DNA from: Choristoneura fumiferana
Lineage: Eukaryota > Arthropoda > Insecta > Lepidoptera > Tortricidae
Direction of reading: 5' to 3'
Length of the DNA stretch: 64,000 bases
Assembly (NCBI RefSeq): GCF_025370935.1
Contig: NC_133478.1
Coordinates: 17,500,312 to 17,564,311 of the forward strand
The translations under genes and the position numbers were made by a program. How positions within the stretch are numbered: position 1 is the first letter of the stretch; each line of letters opens with the position of its first letter. The notes under the pieces were generated by a model. The model worked only from the letters and a program-made list of their open reading frames with translations, was not told where the DNA came from and did no database searches. Below, in pieces: positions 1 to 10,172 of the stretch.

Positions 1-264
1 CTAACGTGGTATTTCTGTCGGCGGCCGATCGTAAAATCCGCCAGATCACGAAATCTAGGGCATATCGTGAAATGCCGCCATTTCATGAATTGGCTAAGAC
101 ATCCGCCATATCGTTCAAAACTCACCGTTTAGCGATTTGCCTAGTGACGTTTAGGCAGATCATGAATTCCTAGGCATATCATGAAGCGCCGCGCATTTCA
201 TGATTGGCCAGTTTAGGCAGATCATGAAATTCCTAGGCGTATCATGAAACGCCGCGCATATCGG
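1..264. repeat. Degenerate word array / tandem repeat, 62-bp period
   Basis: Short phrases such as AGATCATGAA, CCTAGGC and TATCATGAA recur throughout. The clearest part is two consecutive copies starting at 149 and 211, a 62-bp period, each running GTTTAGGCAG, ATCATGAA, TTCCTAGGC, ATCATGAA, CGCCGCGCAT. The left part (1-148) holds more diverged copies of the same words, some inverted. No coding potential is seen. The repeat structure is seen directly; its family is not recognised. Confidence 0.75.
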
Positions 265-485
265 TCTCTGGCACTTCGCCGGCCGCTGCCGCGGCACGCT
301 CGCTCGGCTCGTGCGTCGTGATCACAATTATACTACCACTCTCGCTTCGCCGTCATACCGAAATTTTCTATATAAATTAAATAACAACTAGTGAATACTT
401 TATTTATCAACAAAATACTAACCTCTTAATACCGGCAGACGTGCATGGTTTTTTCACATTGTGCACAGAATCCGTTTGATTCAAT
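265..485. other. Spacer: short GC-rich patch then AT-rich sequence
   Basis: Bases 275-325 are GC- and CpG-rich (GCCGGCCGCTGCCGCGGC) and the remainder is AT-rich. No open frame, repeat unit or RNA gene is recognised. Confidence 0.5.
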
Positions 486-957
486 ATAAAAACGCCCGAA
501 AAAAACGCTGCTTGAAAAGACAATTAAAAGGTAAAAATAATTATGCGCTACCTAGCTGTTGCCCGCGACTTCATCTGCAAGAATTCGTTTATCTCTATCC
601 GCGGGACTATGCTGATTTTCCCGCAAAATTAGCCTAAGTTATTTAGTATAAAGTATCTAGTAATATTTTTTTATCTAGCGTCGTCGGTGTCGGGGGCCCG
701 CTAAGGTTAACATGAAACTAAAATATGTTGTATTTACCTTAGCGGGCCCCGACACCGACAACGCTTAGATAAAAATATTACTAGATACTTTATACTAAAT
801 TAACTTAGGCTAATTTTGCGGGAAATCAGCATAGTCCCCGCGGGATAGAGATAAACGAATTCTTCGCAGATGAAGTCGCGGGCAACAGCTAGGTAGCGCA
901 TAATTATTTTTTACTTTTAATTGTCTTTTCAAGCAGCGTTTTTTTCGGGCGTTTTTA
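486..957. repeat. Long palindrome of two opposed Helitron-like ends
   Basis: Left arm 486-707 and right arm 736-957 are near-perfect reverse complements (~222 bp each) around a 28-bp spacer. Each arm contains the Lep1-like tail words GTTGCCCGCGACTTC and TAGCTGTTG, so the palindrome looks like two tail ends facing each other. The inner arm ends are GC-rich (GGGCCCGCTAAGG). Only a handful of mismatches or small indels separate the arms, which suggests recent formation or correction between arms. Transcription would give a very long hairpin RNA. Confidence 0.85.
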
Positions 958-1060
958 TTTATATTTTTGCTGGCGTTTAAGTCGGGGGTTTTTTAAATTT
1001 TAAATTTAAGTTTTTATTCATGTTTTTAAACTTTGATATATATTTTTTTAAACTTACTAG

Positions 1061-1481
1061 TGTGTGGATATCCTGGCTGCAGCATCAGCTCATCTTGTTG
1101 CCACCATTGCATTGTATGTAGAATCAATACTGATCAAAAGGAATCAAACACTAGGTACATATCTGCTATTATTTTTTCAAGAGTATATGGTGTGCTGGAT
1201 ATCCTGGCTGTAGCATCAGCTCGTCGTGTGCACCACTGCATTGTATGTAGAATCAATTACTGATCAAAACGATTCACAACAACATATGTGCTATTATTTT
1301 TTATAGAGTGTACTAGTGTGCTGGATATCCTGGCTGCAGCATCAGCTCATCCTGTTGCCACTATTGCTTGTTTGTAGAATCAAATACTGATTCAAAACGA
1401 ACCCAAACACGAATATATCTGCTATAGTTTTATTTAAGAGTGTACCTACTAGTGTTCTGGATATCCTGGCTGCAGCATCAG
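1061..1481. repeat. Tandem repeat, ~130-bp unit, 3.2 copies
   Basis: Units start at 1061, 1191, 1317 and 1453 (the last partial). Each begins TGTGCTGGATATCCTGGCTG, continues CAGCATCAGCTC and GTAGAATCAA, and ends in a T-rich stretch before TACTAG. Units are 126-136 bp and differ by substitutions and small indels. A 76-codon frame across it is a by-product of the repeat. Confidence 0.9.
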
Positions 1482-1611
1482 GCCGAGAACTCTATAACTT
1501 GCATAGTTATATGTATTCATGGGTGTTCAAATTTTAGGTCCCAAATATGTTTGAAAGTAAAGTAAAAATCCAATATGCGTCTAAGATTCCTACCGCAGCG
1601 AACAAAGAGCT

Positions 1612-1840
1612 GATGATCTTGAAATGGCTGAACCGATTTGGATAATCATTCTAAGATCCATCGCTAGAAAACCAGCTTTCAATAAAAAAACCGCATTCAA
1701 ATCGGTCCACCGTTTAACGCTACGGTGCCCAGACAGACACACAGACACACAGACACACAGACCACCACAGACAAGACACACAGACACACACACATGCGGT
1801 CAAACTTATTAACACCCTCTTTTCGTCGGGGTTAAAAGAA
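1612..1840 (+). mobile_element. Interspersed repeat family B (ends GTCGGGGTTAAAA)
   Basis: Shares ordered words with copies at 49951-50136 (+) and 35990-36140 (-): AACCGATTTGG, AACCGCATTCAAATCGGT, GTTTAA, a CAGACACAC microsatellite-like stretch, GGTCAAACTTAT, AACACCC and GTCGGGGTTAAAA. The family is common in Lepidoptera from general knowledge; its class is not assigned here. Here the internal ACACAGAC stretch is expanded. Confidence 0.7.
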
Positions 1841-1852
1841 CGGAGCTGATGT

Positions 1853-1952
1853 NNNNNNNNNNNNNNNNNNNNNNNNNNNNNNNNNNNNNNNNNNNNNNNN
1901 NNNNNNNNNNNNNNNNNNNNNNNNNNNNNNNNNNNNNNNNNNNNNNNNNNNN
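1853..1952. other. Assembly gap (100 N)
   Basis: Exactly 100 N, the usual placeholder for a scaffold gap of unknown size. The true distance across it is unknown, and it truncates whatever follows repeat family B. Confidence 0.99.
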
Positions 1953-1992
1953 TCACGCATTACCTATTGCAACGATTCATTAATTTAAAAAC

Positions 1993-2282
1993 CGGCCAAG
2001 TGCGACTCGGACTTGCGCACCAAAGGTCCGTACCATTATTATACATCATTAGACATTAGCAAAAAAAACGCGTTTGTTGTATGAGACCCGCTTAAATAAT
2101 TGTTTGATTCTGTTTTAGTATTTGTTTCATAACGGCAACAGAATACATAATCTATGAAAATTTCAACTGTCTAGCTATCACGGTTCATGAGATACAGCCC
2201 GGTGACAGACGGACTTGGACGGACAGCGAAGTCTTACTAAGAGGGTTTCAATTTTACCCTTTGGGTACGGAACCCTAAAAAA
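1993..2282 (+). mobile_element. Interspersed repeat family A (ends TACGGAACCCTAAAAA)
   Basis: Begins CCGGCCAAGTGCGACTCGG, contains CAGACGGACTTGGACGGACAG, and ends GGGTACGGAACCCTAAAAA. This is a typical abundant lepidopteran repeat with an A-rich 3' end. Related but diverged copies lie at 26070-26232 and 35812-36417. No reading frame. Confidence 0.7.
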
Positions 2283-2858
2283 CACCAGATATAGCGTAAC
2301 ACCCTCGCAAACACAATCGCATTCACCGTAATTATTTACCGCTCCTTATTACTGGTTGACACCTTTTCACCTATTCAAATTTCACCCTAACCTTCAATAG
2401 AATGGCTATTTTTAAACCGTCAGCAAATAAGGCAGAAAACACGTGCCTGTTGAAGTACCGTCCGTAAACAAACACGAAATGGTGAGTCATACTTGGAGCG
2501 ATAGACATACATATACACCTTAGTGATATGTAGTAGCCATTCATTGTGATAGTACGCTATGATGCATGGACGCGAGCATTGGCTGCCATAATTTCTTTAC
2601 TATTACGTAAACTTCGTACGGTATATTGTGTTTAATCTGACAATCTGTAAAACTAGTACTTACAAAAGAGTAGATATAATTGGGACAACCTAAACAGGCA
2701 ATCGCGGATAAATTTTCTCGTTTTTGTTTTGTTTTTCCGAGCAATGAATCTTACAATCAATGAGAGGATTTTTGTTTGACAAATATCGCTAGATGGCGTT
2801 AGTTATCGAGAGATACATTTGACGTTACAGTCTTGCTTGCGTTTAGTGTGTTTGCCAT
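2283..2858. other. No recognised feature
   Basis: AT-rich sequence without repeats I can match elsewhere in the window. One 67-codon frame on the minus strand has no recognisable motif. Confidence 0.5.
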
Positions 2859-3067
2859 AACAAGGGATTCAAACCCGGCACCTCTGGAGTTTAGTCCGTA
2901 GGCTTCTGGTGAGCAATTCCCAGATGAGTCGGATGCTGCGAGGCCGGCTCGGCAGTATTCTATGACATTCTCCACCTCCCTCGAAAAAAAAAAAAAAACC
3001 CGGCACCTCAAGCTTCATAATCAGGGTCTCTAACATTCTGGTCCACTACATAACTACCACTGAGCAA
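2859..3067 (-). mobile_element. tRNA-like SINE head, interrupted
   Basis: On the minus strand the sequence reads GCTCAGTGGTAGTTATGTAG (A-box-like) and, after removing an insertion at 2885-2995, GGGTTTGAATCCC (B-box-like). This is the RNA polymerase III promoter layout of a tRNA-derived SINE. The spacing is longer than in a true tRNA and no cloverleaf is apparent, so I call it a SINE head rather than a tRNA gene. Confidence 0.5.
2885..2995 (+). mobile_element. Poly(A)-tailed retroposon with 14-bp target duplication
   Basis: The insert ends in a run of 15 A and is flanked by AAACCCGGCACCTC at 2871-2884 and again at 2996-3009. Poly(A) plus a 14-bp duplication is the signature of target-primed reverse transcription. 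The ~111-bp body (GTCCGTAGGCTTCTGGTGAG near its start, CATTCTCCACCTCCCTCG before the A run) is either a short SINE or a 5'-truncated LINE tail. Confidence 0.85.
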
Positions 3068-3514
3068 CAGATTTCAAAAGAACATTTTTTGAAATTTTCT
3101 CTAGACCGAAGTATTCTTTATTTGTAGGTCACCAACTCAGTTCGAGAACTTTAACAAACAGCATACATTTTTACAAGTGAGAAACTGGCCAAATGAAAGA
3201 ACGCGACCAAGCATACTCTTAAGTTTATCTGGTAACTAAAGAACAACATTAAAATAACGAGAGCAAACATATTAATTTTATTTACCAATATACATTAAAC
3301 AATACATATGTCGTACTTAAACATAACGTACGATAATAACAAGCAAGACTCGAGCATGAGTGAGACAAAAGCATTAGTTGAAAACCAATTATGCACACAA
3401 AGAGCTGTCGAGTAAGCTCGCTGCGAAACAGAGCCCTAAGCCAAGTTCAGCTCACAGCTCAGACTGCGGGGCTAAAGACATGCGGTTGACTGTCAGACAC
3501 ACCGAATCGAACAT
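3068..3514. other. No recognised feature
   Basis: Unremarkable sequence with no open frame of note and no match to other parts of the window. Confidence 0.5.
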
Positions 3515-3651
3515 TAAGGTGTTTCAACACCCATTGATTAACTTTAACTGACGGATAAATGTGATGCCTCTCTGTTTGTTTTGTTCGAATAGACGGCATC
3601 ACATTTACCCGTCAGTTAAAATTATTCAATGGGTAATGAAACAGCCCCTAA
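3515..3651. mobile_element. Palindromic MITE, family P (GTTTCACCACCCATTGATT ends)
   Basis: The left half (CCCATTGATTAACTTTAACT, GACGGATAAATGTGATGCC) is the reverse complement of the right half (GGCATCACATTTACCCGTCA, TTAAAATTATTCAATGGGT). The centre is TGTTTGTTTTGTTCGAATAG. Other copies lie at 6989-7104 and 18461-18606. No coding capacity; it depends on a transposase elsewhere. Confidence 0.85.
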
Positions 3652-3689
3652 GTCTTCGTCCATACACTAATAAAACGAATCCCACTTTT

Positions 3690-4235
3690 CTACAAATATT
3701 ATAAACACTTACGAAATTCTGTATGTCTGTGTGTATGTTTGTTACTCCTTCACGCTAAAACAGGTGGACGGATTTAGATGAAATTCAGTATAGTAGATAG
3801 CTGGACGTCCGGAATAACATACCGGGTGGGCCCTGTAACAGGAGCAAAAAATTAAAACACAAGTTCTGCTACTCAAATGGAAGTACTTGAGTTCTGCAAC
3901 TTTCAAAAATTAAGTAATTTTTACATATGTTCATTCAAACAAATTAAATGGTATTTTTTCAATGTACGGCATCCAAAGCCTAAATGACATCGCCTGTCAC
4001 GTAACAAATGACGGATTTCGCATTACATTGCTTGTCGTATTAAACTTTAAACTATAATAAAAATTATAACAAGTTATTTTCAAAAGTTGTAGAACTAAGT
4101 TAACTCAAGATGAAAAGTGGAAGCTGTAGCTTAATTTTTTGCTCCTGTTACAGGGCCCACCTTGTATAAGTTACTTTTTATCCCGATATTCTCACGGGAT
4201 TGGGATAAAATATCTATAGCGAAGTTTAGGACGGT
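3690..4235 (+). mobile_element. Helitron-like element, interrupted
   Basis: The left part has ATATTATAAACACTTACGAA, TCTGTGTGTATGTTTGTTAC and CGGATTTAGATGAAATTC. The right part resumes at 4167 with GTTACTTTTTATCCCGATAT and CTCACGGGATTGGGATAAAA. This is the order of a Lep1-type non-autonomous Helitron-like repeat. The element at 3822-4164 sits inside it at a TA, in the stretch that normally reads AACATAGGCTACTTTTTATC. Confidence 0.7.
3822..4164. mobile_element. TIR element with TA duplication (GGGTGGGCCCTGTAACAGG ends)
   Basis: Left end CCGGGTGGGCCCTGTAACAG continues AGCAAAAAATTAA; the right end is its reverse complement (TTAATTTTTTGCTCCTGTTA then CAGGGCCCACC). The terminal repeats are ~34 bp, flanked by TA at 3820-3821 and 4165-4166. 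TA duplications fit the Tc1/mariner superfamily. At 343 bp it is non-autonomous; no transposase frame is present. Confidence 0.8.
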
Positions 4236-4289
4236 TATTTTTAATGCAACATCGATGAAAATTATGTAATTTTTGAGAATTATCTTGGG

Positions 4290-4581
4290 TATTTAGTGAA
4301 GTGCAGGTGGTAGGACCTTGTGCAAGGTCCGCCCGGATTGCTACCACCATCTTGCTCGCTAATCCTGCCGTGAAGCAGCAGTGCTTGCACTGTTGTGTTT
4401 CGGCGTGGTGAGTAAGACAGCCGGTGAAATTACTGGCACTTGAGGTATCCCATCTTAGGCCTCTAGGTTGGCAACGCATCTGCAATACCCCTGGTGTTGC
4501 AGGTGTTTATGGGCGGTGGTGATCTCTTACCATCAGGAGACCCACTTGCTCGTTTGCCATCCAGTCGAATAAAAAAAAAAG
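4290..4581 (+). mobile_element. Non-LTR/SINE 3' end with A-rich tail
   Basis: Contains GGTGGTAGGACCTTGTGCAA, then TATGGGCGGTGGTGATCTC, TTACCATCAGGAGACCCAC, and ends AATAAAAAAAAAA. These words are typical of an abundant lepidopteran non-LTR 3' region. Shorter pieces of the same tail are at 10081-10140 and 26789-26860. Non-coding here. Confidence 0.7.
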
Positions 4582-6078
4582 TCTCGTTACTTTAATTCAA
4601 ATGCCGAATCTACTGGATTACGCGTCGAAAATAAAAAAAATTCACGCGACCTTAAATGCTATGTGCTTACGTATTTTCCCGGCTCTGACTATAACGAAAT
4701 GCCGCTCGAATTAATTTCTCAAAAATTTAGATTCGGAACTAAATTTGGCGAATATCATAACATAGTTAGGAAAGGCGAAACAGTAAGAAACATAAATGTG
4801 TTACATTGTAAACGAACTCTACAAATGTTAGTTTTCTGCGACCAAAATATCAGGTTAGGCATTGATGAGTCAGTCAGTCAAAAACCCGGGTCTATTGCGT
4901 AACGTTTTGATACTCGCGATCACAATCAAATTACAGTTTTGGAGCTGATCTATTTCATAAAGACGTTGGTCTGTTAAATAGCACCCACAGCTACATTTGA
5001 CACTCAGGCGATCAATAAAACTCAGATTATAGCTCGCTATCATTTCTTCCCAACAATACAACTAACCAACATGTCAGAACACATACGTCAAATTATAACA
5101 CGGTGTGACGCACACCCTTGCAGTACCACGGACCCGTTTAGGATTCCCACGTTGGATCGGGATTGACATCTTCCTAGAAGCTACGGAACCCGGTCGGACC
5201 CTTAATGAGTTTCAGAAGCTCGGGTCCCAACAACGGTAATTGGAACATCAACAACAGATATTGCGTGGACCCTGACGGAGAGTTAGGAGTTGGTGACATT
5301 TAATTTATGTTTAGTCTTTTACGCGTTTGACGTAAATTTTAGGAGTTAGTTGAACTATTAAATTGGGCATAGGATAGGTATTGTAGGAAAGATAAACTAG
5401 TTGCCTTCGACGGTTTCAGACTGGTCAGTATTTAGGTTGTATATTTAGAAAGTACATTGACGTGTAGGTTATTAATTCAAAGTGCTTTATTTTGTAGGTT
5501 TACATTTATATGCAACAAACTCACGGGCACTAACTTCAACACATGATAAAAGTTTCTTTGTTTCATCATTTAATTAATGCTGCACAGGACATCATCTTTT
5601 TACGTCGTTTATATTTTTTTCTAAAATCGTTCTGTAGTTTTTCAGAAAAGGTAAATTATTAGTCGTGCTAAAATTCTACGTAGTGTAAAGTTTACTTACT
5701 CGCAAGTATTTCTGGTATACTACAAACGTCCTTTTACACTACTAAGTTTTCTATAGTTAACACGCCAAATAGATTTCCTAGTAAGATTTAAAACGCTTGC
5801 AAACGTAAATATTTGCTAACCACATCATCTATCTGTCATCTGATCATCTGCTATCAAACTTAAAAGGTAAAATAGCAACATCCGCATCTCAAGGATGATC
5901 CGTTGATAGCAAAACGTGGCGGTGAAACCATTTTAAACTGTAAACTTGTAATGATAGGGGGGGAAATAACGTAAAGGAGCTTAGTAAACAGTTCTAAGAA
6001 ATAAAATAAGATATACAAATGAATGAATAAGTTTTCACCAAAGATAAAATAACAAAAACGATATGTTGTTCTTAAATC
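4582..6078. other. No confidently recognised feature
   Basis: A 79-codon plus-strand frame (4663-4902) and a 63-codon minus frame have no known motif. At 4863-4880 GATGAGTCAGTCAGTCA recurs near 53780 with one more GTCA unit, so it is probably the end of another dispersed repeat. 5080-5290 is GC-richer but unrecognised. Confidence 0.4.
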
Positions 6079-6137
6079 CCTCTTGTTCTGAGAGGAGGCC
6101 TGTGCCCAGCAGTGGGACGTATATAGGCTGGGATGGT
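6079..6137 (+). mobile_element. GAT-tailed SINE, 3' fragment
   Basis: Reads CTCTTGTTCTGAGAGGAGG, CCTGTGCCCAGCAGTGGGAC, GTATATAGGCTGGGATGG. It matches the 3' third of the tRNA-derived SINE seen best at 30254-30676 and 49132-49400. The GAT tail is lost after one unit. Confidence 0.85.
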
Positions 6138-6988
6138 TCTTAAACCACGTTCTAATTAAATTTAGCATATAAGCTCAGGCCCCCTTTATAATGCAGAGCA
6201 AAATTAGGGTGGGATTTTTGCAACAATCCCACGGAAATAAATTTTGAGGGTGAAACTGCCGACGTAAGCTAGTTTTAATTATGTTCAAAACATTTTTAAC
6301 AAGATAACACGGCTTTTTGAACAAAAACTAATTAGAAACAAGGAATTTCATAGATATTGCATAGAATATACAGACTGAACGAACATGACGTAATAGCATT
6401 CACCCTCTGTCAAACAATATTAATGAACCTCTTCAAAATGTAAATCAAAAAGACCTTTTCCCGACAATCAATATTATCGACAAACAATTAACTCTTTCGA
6501 CAAAGAAAGCCAACGACACGACAATTATTTCTCCAACACCAGACCGTTCCCACTATTTTTTGTAACAGCCATTAAATCACTTGTCTGTCTGTTACAACGC
6601 GTGGGGTCCGAATCACACGTGGGACAATGGTGCCCCTGCCAACCCTCGACCTTACACGCCAGTATAACCAGACACCCCCTGCCCTTGCGAACCCTTTGAA
6701 AAACTATCAGAGAAACGGAAATCAAATAGTGAAGAGAGACCAGCTGACGTTGGCACCGCGCAAGTAACAGATGTTGAAGAAAATACGGGTAAGTCTTTTG
6801 AAGTAGTTTAGCTCTCTAATAATAGTTTGATACGTGATCTAGACGTCTGTAACGGTGAAAAGGAAACTAATTGCTGAAAAAAAAGGCTTTGAACTTTTCT
6901 GGTGGAAAAATATAAGTGGGAAACGTACGCTTTTTTATTTTGCGTCGTAGTTTTTAGAAAGTGTTTTTTACACTAAGTTAAAAGACTT
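6138..6988. other. No recognised gene; one weak exon-like segment
   Basis: The sequence at 6668-6788 is open on the plus strand, GC-richer than its surroundings, and is followed by GTAAGT at 6789-6794, a consensus-like 5' splice site. No protein family is recognised and no good acceptor precedes it. Confidence 0.3.
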
Positions 6989-7104
6989 TGTTTACCATCC
7001 TAAGTTAACTGGCGGTTATGTGATAGTTTTCTTCGAATAGACGGAGACGGCATCACATTTAACCGTCGGTTAACGCTAACCAATGGATGGTGAAACAGAC
7101 CCTT
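6989..7104. mobile_element. Palindromic MITE, family P, degenerate copy
   Basis: The right half keeps GGCATCACATTTAACCGTCG, GTTAACGCTAACCAATGGAT and GGTGAAACAG. The left half is eroded (ACCATCC, TTAACTGGCGGTTATGTGAT). It is older than the copy at 18461-18606. Confidence 0.7.
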
Positions 7105-8589
7105 ATTATAGTAAAATATCAAGATTAAATGAATATGTACTTAGTGTTAAAAATGCTTTCTTTTTCTATGAAATTGTAAAGTAAAAGAGCTCTTCTAATT
7201 GAGTCAATAGTTTGTAGGTATTGAATAGTACAAAGTACTGAGGGTTCAAATGCGATATGCACTCAACGTCTGCGTGCAGTTTATTTTATTCAGGTCAAAT
7301 CGTTTTCATTCCTATTCCGTCTCTTTAAAGTCCAATATTAGTATCGTTGGCACCGGTAAAAGGCCCCAGTTCTGGAGCAAAACATTAGTAAACCTAGACA
7401 GTCAGACTGAAGGTAATGAAATTTTATGAGAAAACCTATTTTGCGTGAAATATCTTCCCAGTTTCTCGCGACACTGCGACGCCTGAGATTATAATGTACC
7501 TACTTTAGATACATATCTATAGTTCTACATTAAATACAACTACATATACGCATCTACTCAAATCATCTTCTTCTACGTTTTTCCGAATACATAAATAAAT
7601 AAATATATATTATTTTTTTTTACTTTTTATAATTTTAATAATAGTGCATGAACAATAAAAGGTACAAAATAAATAAATTAAATCAACGATAAATTTTAAC
7701 GAGAAGTTACATATGTTACAGCATTATAAAATGTGAATCTCAAAATCATTTCCCTCAGGTTTCTTAAAAGAATCGCCATTAAGCTTCGTTCCCTAGACAG
7801 CCGTCCACTCTTCTAAAATACAATTCATTACAACTTTAATTTAGATGGATTTGCGAAAGTCCCCATCTTACGGTTGCTCATTCAGAAAACATCCCATTAA
7901 GTAATTTTTTCCACCTAAATCTAATGCTTGGGGTGGCATCCCATATGGTCCTATGGGATCTGAAAAGATTTTAACTTCAACACACCCAAAAATGATATCC
8001 TAAGCAGTAAACTGTACAGTTCAAATTCCTATGATGTCATCACCCTAGATAAGCAGCTGCCAACGAATGCACTATGCGATTGCAACCCCCCGAATGCAAT
8101 ATTGTATAAGTAATAATAATAAATTTGGAAAGACAAGGTAATATCGATTCAGATGGGACAGAGAGGGTTGTTGCAATTATCGAGGACATTGTCACATGCT
8201 CGTTGCATTTCAGATGCAATTCCGACGTTTTATTAAGATATGTATTTACAAGTACATCACCCTTGTCTATGAGACAAAGTAATAAATTACAACCAGCCAG
8301 TAAATCATGAATAAGTATAATGAATAATGATCGAACAAGAAAAATTTACACAGTTAAGATTATCGATATAATCGCTACACAAAGCAACAACGGGATTCCT
8401 TTTTAACGTATTGAAAGGAACGTTAAAAGCACTACACAAAAATGCTAAAGAATTGTCCGCTTGGATAACAAAAAAGCCGTGTGGAATCTTCGGAATTTAT
8501 TAACACAATAATATCGCCGTTTAAATTTAATATTCCACGCATGAAATTCCATTTAGCAAAGAGCTTTGCCTAGAAAGAATCTCACAAGA
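7105..8589. other. No recognised feature
   Basis: AT-rich sequence with simple A/T runs near 7590-7650. No repeat family or coding motif is seen. Confidence 0.5.
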
Positions 8590-9115
8590 ATCCAAGTCCT
8601 TCAGACGACAATGCTGGCACCATAATCTATTTGCTCTGCGCGGCCGTACTCCCACAATACCATGAGCTGCTCACAAAAGGGTGTTTACTTAAAACCCCTT
8701 TCACACCTCTATTGTATCATGCACAATTTATAAGAGACCCCTGCGGAAGTCTGCGAGGCCTTCTAAATCCGCTGCGGCCGGTATCGGGCGGGATTGCGCG
8801 AGAGATCAACCGCGGCTGGTCGAGTTGTACATTGAATAGCCGTAATGTGAGTCCTTTCATCTTTAAAAATGTTATAAGATTTTTTTCTTGCGTTCGGTGA
8901 TAGCTCGTCTGGGAGTGACCCGGGGTCGCTTTGGGTAAGCCGGGATTGAGGTTCGGCGTTTTGAGGTTTAAGCCCGATTGTCACTTGGTTGGAAAATTAT
9001 CATTCCCGTGTGAGAGCATTTTGCTGAGAAACAGTTTGAGCAGGATTTTTTCGAGGATGATATTGGAATACGTTGTACGTATAACATTAGCAACACGCAA
9101 CACCGAGGCTTAGAC
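8590..9115. other. GC-richer island, unrecognised
   Basis: Composition rises around 8720-8990 (GGCCTTCTAAATCCGCTGCG, GACCCGGGGTCGC). Overlapping short frames on both strands (for example 89 codons at 8631-8900 plus) lack recognisable motifs. A GTGAGT at 8847-8852 could be a 5' splice site. It may be a first exon or regulatory island, but nothing proves it. Confidence 0.25.
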
Positions 9116-10080
9116 TAAGCTGAAACAAAGAATATACATTTATGTGCTCGTAAAACGCTTGTTCCCCACTTTGAGACATGAGCACGCCAAAAACCAGTAA
9201 AAGCGAAGATTCCTAGAGTTTTTCAAGATCACGTGTCTCATGCCAGTCACGCCTCGGCAGCACGATAAGGACTGTGAGCACTAAAATTTAATAGAGCATA
9301 AAGGGCATAAGCATTACGCTAAGCTCGGCGTATTTACAAAACAGGGATCTTGGAGTGTTGTGGAAACAGCTACTGCTCACAATGGCGGCCCTCTTCAATT
9401 GTTGCTAATGCCGTGTTCAGGGCGCTTATGTTACGCTGTACGTGAGTAATTTAAAACTTTGGCGAGGGGAGAGGTGAGAAAGGGAACGGAGGGTCCCAGC
9501 CCCGGCTAGGCAGCAAGAAATGTTCAGAGTGCAAGGAGCAGAGTTTGTTGTCACGATATTAACTGAAGTGCTAGCTCTAATTATGGTGTGTAATCTCCTG
9601 CAAATACACGAGCAATTTCTTTCCTTTAACGTTATGATCATGATTATGAATTCACATCAAGCCGCAACATCTTGCTAAAAGATTTCAATTTTAGATAAAC
9701 AGCTTGAGACGTTTTCATCACTCAAAAAACCAAGAATCTCGTGCGCCGTAACCCAATGAGACGTGTCCATCGTATCCGTGCATTTTGTAACTATGTCATC
9801 CATATATAGCGTTCACCTTTAACCAGCTCCACAATTTTCAACAACGTGTACTATATTGAGGCGTGAATGTTGTCGGAGCATGTAGTTACTTTTGTTAATG
9901 TAGGCAGTTTAATCCACAGGAAAATTTAGGCCGCTCTTTGTTTACAAAGTTGGAATAAATTAGAATTGTTATCAGACTGAATTAATGACTATTTTCAGAA
10001 ATTGGTTAGAATGACAATATATTCCTAACTCTTCAATGTTTATTGTAGAACATATGATATGTCTTTCAATATAAAAGTGT
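9116..10080. other. No recognised feature
   Basis: Unique-looking sequence. A 71-codon minus frame at 9426-9641 carries no motif I recognise. Confidence 0.45.
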
Positions 10081-10140
10081 GTTGCAGGTGTCTATGGGCG
10101 GTGATGATCTCTTACCATCAGGAGACCCACTTGCTTGTTT
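10081..10140 (+). mobile_element. Non-LTR/SINE 3' tail fragment
   Basis: GTTGCAGGTGTCTATGGGCG, GTGATGATCTCTTACCATCA, GGAGACCCACTTGC: the same tail as at 4497-4581, truncated before the A run. It abuts repeat C. Confidence 0.75.
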
Positions 10141-10172
10141 CGCCAAATTGTGTGGAAAGTTTTACTTCAAAG

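Noticed and set aside
1590..1956. Cys/Val-rich minus frames near the gap
   Set aside because: Products of the ACACAG repeat; one reads through the N run.
5080..5290. GC-richer stretch possibly from an LTR retrotransposon
   Set aside because: No paired long terminal repeat, primer-binding site or protease/integrase motif could be found.
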